DNA from: 9FT-COMBO-53-11 sp035291485
GTDB lineage: Bacteria > Patescibacteriota > WWE3 > 9FT-COMBO-53-11
Reading direction: 5' to 3'
NCBI GenBank assembly: GCA_035291485.1
Contig: DATDSA010000045.1
Coordinates: 1 to 18,337, forward strand
Length of the DNA: 18,337 nt
Shown here one piece after another: positions 1-6,035 of this stretch. The notes under the pieces are model-generated. The model was not told where the DNA came from, ran no database searches, and worked only from the letters and a program-made list of their open reading frames with translations. Positions within the stretch are counted from its first letter, which is position 1, and each line of letters begins with the position of its first letter. A program made the position numbers and the translations under genes.

Positions 1-141
1 GCAGGTGCCGATCTCGTTCCCCAGGTCGAGGTAGTAACTTCCCGATTGGCCTTCCAGAGTATCGGCGTCTCCTCCGGTGGCGGTTCCGCCACCTCCCGTC
101 ACCCCGGTGGTGGTGCCGGTAACGGTCAGATTCTCGACGTT
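1..141. repeat. Inverted terminal repeat, left copy (141 bp, identical to 18197-18337)
   Basis: Bases 1-141 are the exact reverse complement of 18197-18337; the match ends sharply at 142 (C here, G expected from 18196). It codes the last 47 visible codons of both MerR-type paralogues. Confidence 0.97.
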
Positions 142-837
142 CAAAGAGGTAACGCTGATATTGCCAGAATTGACGCTATTAAAGGAAGCATCCCCGGTGG
201 GGGAGATGAAGTAATCATCGCCATTTCCAAAGAAAACCGTTCCTAAGAAGCGGGCGGTGTTGAGAATAGCATCCTCGGCAACGTTCAGAGATTTTGTGAA
301 GAGAACCCCGATATCGACCGGAAACCTGAAACCCAGCCGCAGCTCTCCGGACTCTCCTGTCTTGTACTCTAGCGCATCATTGACATCCACGATCGGGTTG
401 GCTGGCCCAGGAGAAAAAGCCCGTTCCAATCGCATTTTGGTCAGAAGTGGAATGGAGGAAAAGAAGATATATCCGGTGAGAAGGAAGGTTAGCGCAAGGG
501 CGAGATGAAAGTAAGGACGAGAACGGCGGGGGCGGTAATTTTCAATTTGGCGAATGGGAATTAACGGCGGTGGGGGAGGGGTCACCGGATCGGGCTTAGG
601 AGGAAGCGGGGGAAGCGCTTCAACTTCGGTATTTAAGCGCTGGTCTGTCTCTTTACGGAATGATTGAAGGATATTTTGGATGTCGTCGGGAGAGAAGCGG
701 CGGTCGCCGCCGGGAGTGCGGGCGGGGGTAAGCCGGCCCTCGTCTTCCCAACGGCGGAGAGTAGTTGGTGACACCCCTAAAATTCGAGAGGCTTCAGTAA
801 TCGAATACGGGTTTTGGTTAGGCAGTTCGTTATTCAC
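1..837 (-). CDS. Membrane-anchored MerR-type HTH protein with fibre-like outer tail (3' end cut by window)
   Basis: 279 codons run from GTG at 837 to the window edge with no stop. Residues 10-58 are a MerR-type DNA-binding domain (YSITEASRILGVSPTTLRRW, then the wing motif TPGGDRRF). A proline-rich linker follows (about 75-93), then one hydrophobic helix (about 109-130), then an outer region with ANPIVDVNDALEY, NTARFLGTVFFG and DYFISPTG, ending in a Gly/Thr-rich stretch and DADTLEGQSGSYYLDL, which resembles phage tail-fibre repeats. With the HTH at the N-terminus before the helix, the expected topology is DNA-binding domain inside, tail outside. The GTG is preceded directly by an in-frame TAA, and the 5' flank CGACCTGCCTAA matches that of the paralogue at 17357, which supports this start although no Shine-Dalgarno is seen. 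The DNA target and ligand are unknown. The final 47 codons are identical in DNA to the end of the right-hand paralogue. Confidence 0.82.
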   Translation of the reverse strand, partial: MNNELPNQNPYSITEASRILGVSPTTLRRWEDEGRLTPARTPGGDRRFSPDDIQNILQSFRKETDQRLNTEVEALPPLPPKPDPVTPPPPPLIPIRQIENYRPRRSRPYFHLALALTFLLTGYIFFSSIPLLTKMRLERAFSPGPANPIVDVNDALEYKTGESGELRLGFRFPVDIGVLFTKSLNVAEDAILNTARFLGTVFFGNGDDYFISPTGDASFNSVNSGNISVTSLNVENLTVTGTTTGVTGGGGTATGGDADTLEGQSGSYYLDLGNEIGTC

Positions 838-870
838 TTAGGCAGGTCGAAACCAATCTTGCTGTATTTC

Positions 871-882
871 CCCTAGCTAAGG
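871..882 (-). promoter_or_regulatory. CCTTAGCTAGGG motif, candidate operator
   Basis: Read on the minus strand this is CCTTAGCTAGGG, 28 nt downstream of the -10 and 33 nt before the GTG at 837. The right-hand paralogue has CCTTACCTAAGG at 17323-17334, 30 nt after its -10. Ten of twelve bases agree and both are near-palindromic, so a shared regulator (possibly the encoded MerR domain itself) is a reasonable inference. Confidence 0.4.
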
Positions 883-910
883 GATTTGGCAAGTTTGGAT
901 GGCTACTTGA

Positions 911-940
911 AAGTTAGCAAATTTAGCATCAGTGTGTCAA
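911..940 (-). promoter_or_regulatory. Promoter for the left MerR-type membrane gene
   Basis: On the minus strand, -35 TTGACA (940-935), 18-nt spacer, weak -10 TAACTT (916-911). The paralogue at 17357 has TTGACA, 18 nt, TAACCT. A perfect -35, weak -10 and slightly long spacer fit a promoter that needs an activator, as MerR-family promoters often do; the last point is inference. Confidence 0.5.
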
Positions 941-950
941 GGATGAATGA

Positions 951-978
951 TTGGGGCTTGGTACCTCTATGCTATTAT
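951..978 (+). promoter_or_regulatory. Probable topA promoter (extended -10)
   Basis: An extended -10, TGC followed by TATTAT (973-978), lies 16 nt after a weak -35 TTGGGG (951-956). The expected transcription start, near 985-987, coincides with the topA ATG at 987, so the transcript would be leaderless or nearly so. It is back-to-back with the promoter of the left MerR-type gene. Confidence 0.45.
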
Positions 979-986
979 CGCCGAAG

Positions 987-2918
987 ATGAAGTTGGTAAT
1001 CGTGGAATCCCCGACAAAAGCCAAAACTCTCCAGAAGTTCCTGGGGGAGGGGTATGAAGTGCTCTCCTCCAAAGGACACCTGGTGGACCTCCCCAAAAAG
1101 AACCTAGGGGTGGATGTGGAGCACGATTTTACTCCAGAGTACGACCAGGTCCCCGGCAAAAAGGAGGTCATCACGGAGCTGAAAAAGGCGGCGGCCAAAG
1201 CCGAGGAGATTTTTCTCGCCACTGACCCTGATCGGGAAGGAGAAGCCATCGCTTGGCACATCAAGGAGTTGGTCGGGGATCACAAAAAAACCAAACGGGT
1301 CGCTTTCCATGAAATTACAGAAGAAGCGGTGAAGGAGTCGTTCCTTGCGCCGCGGGAGATCGATCAGCAGCTTGTGGATTCCCAACAGGCCCGGCGGGTT
1401 TTGGATCGGTTGGTGGGCTACAAACTTTCCCCTCTCCTCTGGAAGAAGGTGCGGTACGGTCTTTCGGCGGGTCGAGTGCAATCGGTAGCGGTCCGGTTGG
1501 TGGTGGACCGAGAGAAAGAGCGCCAAGCCTTTCACCCCGAAGAATACTGGGAAATCCTTGCTAAATTGAGCGACAGTGGGGATTTCGAAGCGAAACTTCT
1601 CGAAAAAGATGGGGTAAAGCTTGCGATTGGCAGCCAGGAGGATTCCGACCGGATCACCGCGGAGCTCAAAAAGGAGGAATACCGGGTTTCCCGAGTTGAA
1701 ACGTCGGAGCGAAAACGCCATCCCTATCCGCCCTACACCACCTCCACTCTCCAGCAGGCCGGGGTGAATGTCTTGGGATTTTCGGGAAAGAGAACGATGC
1801 GCGCCGCTCAAGCGCTCTACGAAGCCGGTTTGATCACCTACCACCGAACCGATTCCACGATGATCGGAGAGAAAGCTCTCGAGCAGATCCGCAACTTTAT
1901 CGGGAAGAATTACGGTAGCAATTACCTGCCGACGGATGCTATCAGGTACAAAACCAAAGTGCGGTTGGCCCAAGAGGCCCACGAGGCGGTCCGCCCTACC
2001 AGGGTGGAAGTAACAAGTGACAAGTTACAAGTAACAAGTGGGGACGAACTCAAGGTATACGAATTGATTTGGCGGCAAACGGTCGCTTCCCAGATGCGGC
2101 CGGCGGTTTACGAACAGGTATCAGCCGATATTCAGACCGGTTCCTATCTTTTCCGAGCGACCGGTTCAAAGCTGATCTTCGACGGTTGGGAGAAACTGAA
2201 CATGGGTGAAGAAGCGCGTTCCCTGCCGGAATTAAAGGAGGGGGAGAAGCTGAAACTGCTAGAAATAGTTCCATCGCAACACTTCACCGAACCACCGGCG
2301 CGCTACACCGAGGCCACTCTCATCAAAAAGCTGGAGGAGGAAGGAATTGGCCGGCCCTCTACCTACGCGCCGATTATTTCGACGATTCAGGACCGTGGTT
2401 ACGTTTCCAAGGAGGGGCGGGCGCTCAAGCCGGAGGACGCGGGGGTGATCGTCAATGACAAAATCCTGGTTCCCTACTTCACCGACGTGGTTGATCTCTC
2501 TTTCACCGCCAAAATGGAAGAGGGTTTTGACGAGATCGCCCGCGGCGAAAAGAATTGGGTGGAGCTGATCCGGGGGTTCTACGGGCCCTTTGCCCAAGAG
2601 CTGGAGAAAGCGGAGGAGAGTATTGATAAATCCTCGATGACCACCATCGCCGAAACTGAAGAGAAGTGCCCCGACTCCGGCCACCCGTTGGTGATTAAGC
2701 TCGGCCGCTACGGCCGGTTCTACTCCTGCACCGGGTTCCCGGAATGCAAGTACGCCCGGCCCTACATCGAAAAGATCGGCATGACCTGTCCGGATTGCAA
2801 GCAGGGTGATGTCATCATCAAGCGCACCCGCCGGGGCAAGAACTTCTACGGTTGCAGTAGATACCCAGAGTGTAAATGGGCTTCTTGGAAGGACCCCAGG
2901 GAGCAAAAAACGAATTAG
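987..2918 (+). CDS. topA: DNA topoisomerase I (type IA)
   Basis: Relaxes negatively supercoiled DNA by cutting one strand and passing the other. Starting at ATG 987 the protein is 643 residues. The TOPRIM domain opens with MKLVIVESPTKAK (E7) and carries the acidic metal site ATDPDREGE (D80, D82, E84). The catalytic tyrosine is Y285 in GLITYHRTDST. EEGIGRPSTYAPII (about 451-464) is the conserved block of the DNA-binding arch. The C-terminus holds two Topo I zinc ribbons: the second is complete (C601, C604, C623, C629), the first has C561, C581 and C587 but Ser where the second Cys normally sits. Residues 341-352 (EVTSDKLQVTSG) are encoded by a short heptanucleotide repeat. ATG 969 and TTG 951 are in-frame alternatives, but 987 matches the family N-terminus. 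No Shine-Dalgarno is present. Confidence 0.97.
   Translation: MKLVIVESPTKAKTLQKFLGEGYEVLSSKGHLVDLPKKNLGVDVEHDFTPEYDQVPGKKEVITELKKAAAKAEEIFLATDPDREGEAIAWHIKELVGDHKKTKRVAFHEITEEAVKESFLAPREIDQQLVDSQQARRVLDRLVGYKLSPLLWKKVRYGLSAGRVQSVAVRLVVDREKERQAFHPEEYWEILAKLSDSGDFEAKLLEKDGVKLAIGSQEDSDRITAELKKEEYRVSRVETSERKRHPYPPYTTSTLQQAGVNVLGFSGKRTMRAAQALYEAGLITYHRTDSTMIGEKALEQIRNFIGKNYGSNYLPTDAIRYKTKVRLAQEAHEAVRPTRVEVTSDKLQVTSGDELKVYELIWRQTVASQMRPAVYEQVSADIQTGSYLFRATGSKLIFDGWEKLNMGEEARSLPELKEGEKLKLLEIVPSQHFTEPPARYTEATLIKKLEEEGIGRPSTYAPIISTIQDRGYVSKEGRALKPEDAGVIVNDKILVPYFTDVVDLSFTAKMEEGFDEIARGEKNWVELIRGFYGPFAQELEKAEESIDKSSMTTIAETEEKCPDSGHPLVIKLGRYGRFYSCTGFPECKYARPYIEKIGMTCPDCKQGDVIIKRTRRGKNFYGCSRYPECKWASWKDPREQKTN
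2013..2040 (+). repeat. Heptanucleotide tandem repeat (ACAAGTN)x4 inside topA
   Basis: Four exact-length units ACAAGTG, ACAAGTT, ACAAGTA, ACAAGTG in 28 bp. They encode part of a linker in TopA after the conserved HEAVRPTR motif and before the ELIW...ASQM block, a place where homologues vary in length and sequence. The surrounding frame is intact. Confidence 0.8.
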
Positions 2919-2954
2919 GATTGCAAGTGCGTTCTTTCGCTCCGCTCAAGTTGC

Positions 2955-2985
2955 ACTAATTACTCGCTAACGCTGCGTCATTAGT
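2955..2985. repeat. Imperfect hairpin in topA downstream region
   Basis: ACTAATTA and TCATTAGT pair with one mismatch around a CGCTAACGCTGCG loop region. Together with the preceding CGCTCCGCT-rich stretch it forms most of the 172-bp intergenic gap 2919-3090. There is no T-tract, so it is not a typical intrinsic terminator. Confidence 0.4.
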
Positions 2986-3021
2986 TCGCCAGCTGGAAGG
3001 ACCACCGTGAGATTAAATCAG

Positions 3022-3042
3022 AAACCCTAAACCCTAAACCCT
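3022..3042. repeat. Heptanucleotide tandem repeat (AAACCCT)x3
   Basis: Three perfect copies of AAACCCT in the gap between topA and the next operon. The unit equals the plant telomere repeat on one strand, but only three copies occur, in a bacterial context. A second heptamer repeat with another unit lies 1 kb upstream inside topA. Confidence 0.8.
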
Positions 3043-3055
3043 GTTCTCGCCGTGT

Positions 3056-3061
3056 TATCAT
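3056..3061 (+). promoter_or_regulatory. Possible -10 element of the NUDIX operon
   Basis: TGT-TATCAT reads as an extended -10 30 nt before the tiny ORF at 3091. No convincing -35 is visible at 16-18 nt upstream. Confidence 0.3.
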
Positions 3062-3090
3062 AAAGAAAATTTTCCTTAAGGAGGAGAGAA

Positions 3091-3156
3091 ATGGCTCGTG
3101 CTCAAGTCACCAACAAGGTTCGCGGTCAGCACCGCTGCCCGGATTGCGCGGAATGA
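3091..3156 (+). CDS. 21-residue leader-type ORF, in frame with NUDIX gene
   Basis: ATG at 3091 follows a strong Shine-Dalgarno AAGGAGG (3078-3084). The peptide starts MARAQVTNKVRG and ends HRCPDCAE before TGA at 3154-3156. It carries a CxxC pair but is too short for a zinc ribbon. The reading frame continues without another stop straight into the NUDIX ORF beginning at GTG 3196, so a single TGA separates the two. It may be a leader peptide coupling translation to the NUDIX gene, the N-terminal part of a once-longer protein broken by a nonsense change, or chance. The strong ribosome site argues that something is translated here. No homologue is recognised. Confidence 0.45.
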   Translation: MARAQVTNKVRGQHRCPDCAE

Positions 3157-3195
3157 TGCACGACACTCGAAAACGGGAGAGAAAGGAGTAGCGGT

Positions 3196-3603
3196 GTGAC
3201 GACCCAGGACGTGATTCTAGCGGTTAGGGCCGTGATTGCTCTACCGGATGAGCGGATCCTCTTCATCCAGCGGTCCGATGGTTCCCACCGCAATCCCGGT
3301 CTCTGGGAGGTTCCTGGGGGAGGGATCGCGAGCGGTGAACCGATCGATGTTGCGCTCAAGCGCGAGATCAGGGAAGAGACCGGTATCCTGGTTTCTCCCT
3401 CCCACTCCAAGCCCCTGATATTCGTCAGCCCGGTAGAAAAGAACGTCCGCTACGTGGAGCTTATCTTCCGTTGTCCACCGGTGCAGGATGAGAACATTCA
3501 ACTCTCCAGCGAGCACCAGGCTTTTCGTTGGTTGAAGGTGGAAGATACCCTCGGTCTGCCGCTGACCCCGACGGCCCGCGAGCTCGTGGAATTTCTTCTA
3601 TAG
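3196..3603 (+). CDS. NUDIX hydrolase
   Basis: 135-residue single-domain NUDIX protein. The Nudix box is complete: G42-x5-E48-x7-REIREETGI (56-64), supplying the Mg-binding glutamates for attack on a nucleoside diphosphate linked to another group. LWEVPGGG precedes the box, as in MutT-like members. Substrate cannot be told from sequence; the neighbours that make and salvage dTMP favour a (d)NTP or house-cleaning role, which is inference. GTG 3196 is chosen because GAAAGGAG (3181-3188) sits at proper distance. It lies 39 nt after the tiny ORF at 3091 and 58 nt before the tmk-like gene, with no terminator between, so the three probably form one transcript ending at the terminator at 4332. Confidence 0.9.
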   Translation: MTTQDVILAVRAVIALPDERILFIQRSDGSHRNPGLWEVPGGGIASGEPIDVALKREIREETGILVSPSHSKPLIFVSPVEKNVRYVELIFRCPPVQDENIQLSSEHQAFRWLKVEDTLGLPLTPTARELVEFLL

Positions 3604-3661
3604 TGATGATGACAGTGGACGGCCGCCTACAGCGACCTAGCATTTTCCGAGGAGACAGAAA

Positions 3662-4339
3662 ATGAGAAAACTAGAAGACCGCCTCTTTGATGAGATCCTG
3701 ACCCTGATCAAGGTCAATCAGGGTTCCGGCAAACTGATCAACATCGACGCGCTGGACGGGGCGGGTAACTCCACCCAGGCCAAACTCTTGGCGGACTATC
3801 TCTGGAGTCCGAGAGGTATTGCGACGGTGTTGACACGTGAGCCGACGGACGAGGGGGAATATGGGAAGGCGATCCGGCGGGTCCTGCAGAAAGAACGGAC
3901 CCTGCTGCCGCTTCCTCTCCAGCAGCTGTTCTGTGTCGACCGGGGCGATCACCTCGATCGGCAGATCCTGCCGGCTCTGGAGCGGGGAGACTGGGTGGTC
4001 ACGGCTCGCTACGCTCTCTCCACCCTGGCCTTCGGGATCGCCAACGATATCCCGGCCTGGCTGCTGCTGGGGATGAACGCCTACTACCCCTGGCCGAACC
4101 TCAACATCGTGCTGATACTGCCGGTGGAGGAGTGCCTGCGGCGGATCGACGCCCGCAACCGGCGCCGGAGTGACCAGCGGGAACTCTTCGAGACCCAAGC
4201 GGTGCTGATGCGAACGCTCGTCGCCTACCAGCAGCTGGCGAAGAAGCTTCCCAACATTGTCTTTGTGGACGGAGCGGGGACGGAAGAGGAAGTCGCCGTC
4301 CGCGTTCGGAATGTTGTCGAGAAGAAGCTATTGCCCTGA
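3662..4339 (+). CDS. tmk: Thymidylate kinase-like protein with altered P-loop
   Basis: 225 residues matching the dTMP kinase fold, which phosphorylates dTMP to dTDP. Recognisable are the P-loop region LDGAGNSTQ (31-39), TREPTDEG (58-65), DRGDHLDRQILPALERGDWV (93-112), ARYALSTLAFG (115-125) and the Arg-rich lid RNRRRSDQ. Two hallmark residues differ: the Walker A lysine is Asn36 (codon AAC, 3767-3769), and the usual DRY is A115-R116-Y117. A 20-residue N-terminal extension precedes the fold. The rest is well kept and the frame is intact, so this is not a plain pseudogene. It may be a diverged kinase with altered catalysis or a non-catalytic relative. The start follows GAGGAGA (3649-3655). It is probably cotranscribed with the NUDIX gene; the stop codon lies inside the terminator stem. 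Confidence 0.85.
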   Translation: MRKLEDRLFDEILTLIKVNQGSGKLINIDALDGAGNSTQAKLLADYLWSPRGIATVLTREPTDEGEYGKAIRRVLQKERTLLPLPLQQLFCVDRGDHLDRQILPALERGDWVVTARYALSTLAFGIANDIPAWLLLGMNAYYPWPNLNIVLILPVEECLRRIDARNRRRSDQRELFETQAVLMRTLVAYQQLAKKLPNIVFVDGAGTEEEVAVRVRNVVEKKLLP

Positions 4340-4363
4340 ACACCCCGTTCAGGGCATTTTTTT
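4332..4363 (+). terminator. Intrinsic terminator after tmk-like gene
   Basis: Perfect 10-bp stem TGCCCTGAAC / GTTCAGGGCA with a 5-nt loop, followed by seven T. The gene's TGA is within the left arm. Confidence 0.92.
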
Positions 4364-4391
4364 AATAAAAAATTAGATTCGGCATACCCGA

Positions 4392-4419
4392 TTGACCTAA
4401 CTAAAGGCGAATTTAACAT
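4392..4419 (+). promoter_or_regulatory. Probable folD promoter
   Basis: -35 TTGACC (4392-4397), 16-nt spacer, -10 TAACAT (4414-4419). Transcription would begin near 4426, two bases before the ATG at 4428, giving a leaderless message. A second -10-like TGC-TAGACT (4460-4468) lies 7 nt before the alternative GTG at 4476. Confidence 0.45.
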
Positions 4420-4427
4420 AGTATACT

Positions 4428-5276
4428 ATGACTATCAAAATAGTTCTCAAAATATCTCTTGCTAGACTTAGAGCAGTGTTAATCAACGGTAAGAAAATTG
4501 CGGCCCAGATCGAAGCGCGTTTAGCCAAGGAAATCCGAACCCGAAAGGTTCGGCCCCATCTGGCGGTGGTTTTGGTCGGGAACAATCCCGCTTCCCGAGT
4601 CTACGTTGGGAAAAAGGGAGAAGCGGCGGGGCGCGTCGGTATCGACTTTTCTCTTCATGAACTCTCTCAACCTTCTCTTGGAGAAATTTTAATCCTAATT
4701 GATCGGTTGAATACGGATCGAAAAGTAACCGGGATTATTGTCCAGCTTCCCCTTCCCAAAAACCTTGACGAAGAGTTGATTATTAACCACATTTCTCCAG
4801 ATAAAGACGTGGATGGGTTGAACCCTTTCAGCCGTTTTACCCCGGCGACGGCGGGGGCGGTTTTGGAGGTTCTGCATCGTCAGAGAATCAAGATCGCCGG
4901 GGCCCGGGCGGTGGTCGTCGGGCGGGGCAAGGTCGCCGGCCGGCCGATCGCTCTGGCGCTCTTGGCGAACGACGCGACCGTTACGATCGCTCACTCCAAA
5001 ACCAGAGACCTGGTGGAGATAACAAAACAGGCCGACATTCTGGTTTCGGCGGTGGGCCGGCCGGGGATGATCAAACCGGTGATGGTTAAAAAGGGTGCGG
5101 CGGTGGTTGACGTCGGAATTTCACGTGTTGACGGCAAGCTTCGGGGTGACGTTGATCCGGCGGTGGAGAAGAAAGCGCGCTTCCTTACTCCCGTTCCCGG
5201 CGGAATTGGCCCGCTGACGGTCGTAAAACTTTTGGAAAACGTCTTCCTATCTTGGAAATCTCAGAACACACGCTAG
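4428..5276 (+). CDS. folD: Bifunctional methylenetetrahydrofolate dehydrogenase/cyclohydrolase
   Basis: Interconverts 5,10-methylene-, methenyl- and 10-formyl-tetrahydrofolate with NADP. From ATG 4428 it is 282 residues. Present are NPASRVYVGKKGEAAGRVGI with the catalytic Tyr/Lys pair, IIVQLPLPKNLDE with the conserved Gln, DKDVDGLNP with the conserved Asp, the nucleotide-binding VVVGRGKVAGRP and ATVTIAHSKT, DILVSAVGRPG, and the C-terminal signature TPVPGGIGPLTVVKLLENV. FolD proteins usually begin close to the INGK motif, so GTG 4476 (266 residues, MLINGKK...) is a serious alternative; neither start has a Shine-Dalgarno. It stands alone between a terminator and the tdk promoter. It supplies methylene-THF, the carbon donor used by ThyX encoded nearby. 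Confidence 0.96.
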   Translation: MTIKIVLKISLARLRAVLINGKKIAAQIEARLAKEIRTRKVRPHLAVVLVGNNPASRVYVGKKGEAAGRVGIDFSLHELSQPSLGEILILIDRLNTDRKVTGIIVQLPLPKNLDEELIINHISPDKDVDGLNPFSRFTPATAGAVLEVLHRQRIKIAGARAVVVGRGKVAGRPIALALLANDATVTIAHSKTRDLVEITKQADILVSAVGRPGMIKPVMVKKGAAVVDVGISRVDGKLRGDVDPAVEKKARFLTPVPGGIGPLTVVKLLENVFLSWKSQNTR

Positions 5277-5289
5277 TCTATATCAAAAG

Positions 5290-5317
5290 AGACTTACGCG
5301 GACGGATATCGTATAAT
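5290..5317 (+). promoter_or_regulatory. tdk promoter
   Basis: Perfect -10 TATAAT (5312-5317) just after folD. The -35 region (AGACTT, 5290-5295, 16-nt spacer) is weak. A leader of about 35 nt ends in the strong AAGGAGG of tdk. Confidence 0.5.
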
Positions 5318-5361
5318 CTGGTCGTCTTAATAACTCTTCTCAGTTGATAAGGAGGAAGGAG

Positions 5362-5946
5362 ATGGGACGTCGCCGCCGCACCGGGCTTATTGTCTTTACG
5401 GGTTGCATGTTCGCCGGTAAAACTGACCGGCTGATCCACGAGCTGGAGGTGCGGGTCAACCACGCCCACCAGAAGGTGCAGGTTTTTTCGCCGGCGATTG
5501 ATACCAGGACTGGATTGGGAAATATCATTGCCAAAGACGGCTACCGCCATTCTTTCCCGGCCCAAACGATTGCCAAAGCTGCCGATATTCTGGATCTCGT
5601 CGCGGAAGATACCGACTTAGTGGCGGTCGACGAGGCCCAGTTCTTGGACGCCGGTTTGGTTGAAGTCTGCCGAAGGCTGATGCGCCATCATGAGGTCTTC
5701 GTGGCGGGATTGGATACCGATTTCCGGGGCGAACCGTTCGGGCCGATGCCGGAAATTCTCGCGATCGCCCTGCGGGTGGAGAAACTGGCGGCGATCTGCG
5801 TTATCTGCGGCGAGGATGCCCATTGCACTCAGCGATTGGTGAACGGTCTGCCGGCGCACTATCACGATCCGATCGTTCTGCCCGGCGGCACCGCGGAAGG
5901 ATACGAGGCCCGTTGCTTGCTGCACCATCGGGTTGAGAGAGACTAA
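5362..5946 (+). CDS. tdk: Thymidine kinase (type II, TdK family)
   Basis: Salvages thymidine to dTMP with ATP. 194 residues, the normal size of the bacterial type II family. P-loop TGCMFAGKT (13-21), catalytic base E91 in VDEAQF, the lasso-region motif GLDTDFRGEPFGPMP (116-130), and a structural zinc site made by C146/C149 and C185/H188. ATG 5362 is preceded by AAGGAGGAAGGAG; an in-frame TTG at 5344 upstream of that site is not the start. It has its own promoter and terminator. All expected catalytic residues are present, unlike in the TMPK-like protein that would act on its product. Confidence 0.96.
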   Translation: MGRRRRTGLIVFTGCMFAGKTDRLIHELEVRVNHAHQKVQVFSPAIDTRTGLGNIIAKDGYRHSFPAQTIAKAADILDLVAEDTDLVAVDEAQFLDAGLVEVCRRLMRHHEVFVAGLDTDFRGEPFGPMPEILAIALRVEKLAAICVICGEDAHCTQRLVNGLPAHYHDPIVLPGGTAEGYEARCLLHHRVERD

Positions 5947-5959
5947 ACTCGATCACCTC

Positions 5960-5985
5960 CCCCAGACGAAAGTTTGGGGTTTTTC
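5960..5985 (+). terminator. Intrinsic terminator after tdk
   Basis: 8-bp stem CCCCAGAC / GTTTGGGG (one G·U pair) with GAAA tetraloop, then a T-tract. Confidence 0.9.
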
Positions 5986-6002
5986 CCTTTTTGGGTTATG
6001 AT
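5974..6002 (+). promoter_or_regulatory. Possible thyX promoter overlapping the tdk terminator
   Basis: -35-like TTGGGG (5974-5979) in the terminator's right arm, 17-nt spacer, -10 TATGAT (5997-6002). The leader then carries GAGGAGGA before thyX. Confidence 0.35.
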
Positions 6003-6035
6003 TTAGAAAACCGAAATAAAGAGGAGGATAGGGAG

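Noticed and set aside
1104..1982. Long minus-strand open frame opposite topA
   Set aside because: Lies wholly antisense to conserved TopA motifs; no ribosome site and no recognisable domain.
3022..3042. Plant-type telomere repeat implying eukaryotic DNA
   Set aside because: Only three copies, surrounded by bacterial genes with Shine-Dalgarno sites.
2919..3090. tRNA or structured RNA in the topA-NUDIX gap
   Set aside because: No cloverleaf, no GTTCGANTC arm; only a weak hairpin and the heptamer repeat.
3154..3156. In-frame TGA as recoded Gly (code 25) or selenocysteine
   Set aside because: TGA ends several clear genes (tmk-like, DSG-repeat gene, the 15111-15440 and M23 genes), and I see no convincing SECIS-like hairpin; the NUDIX gene has its own ribosome site.
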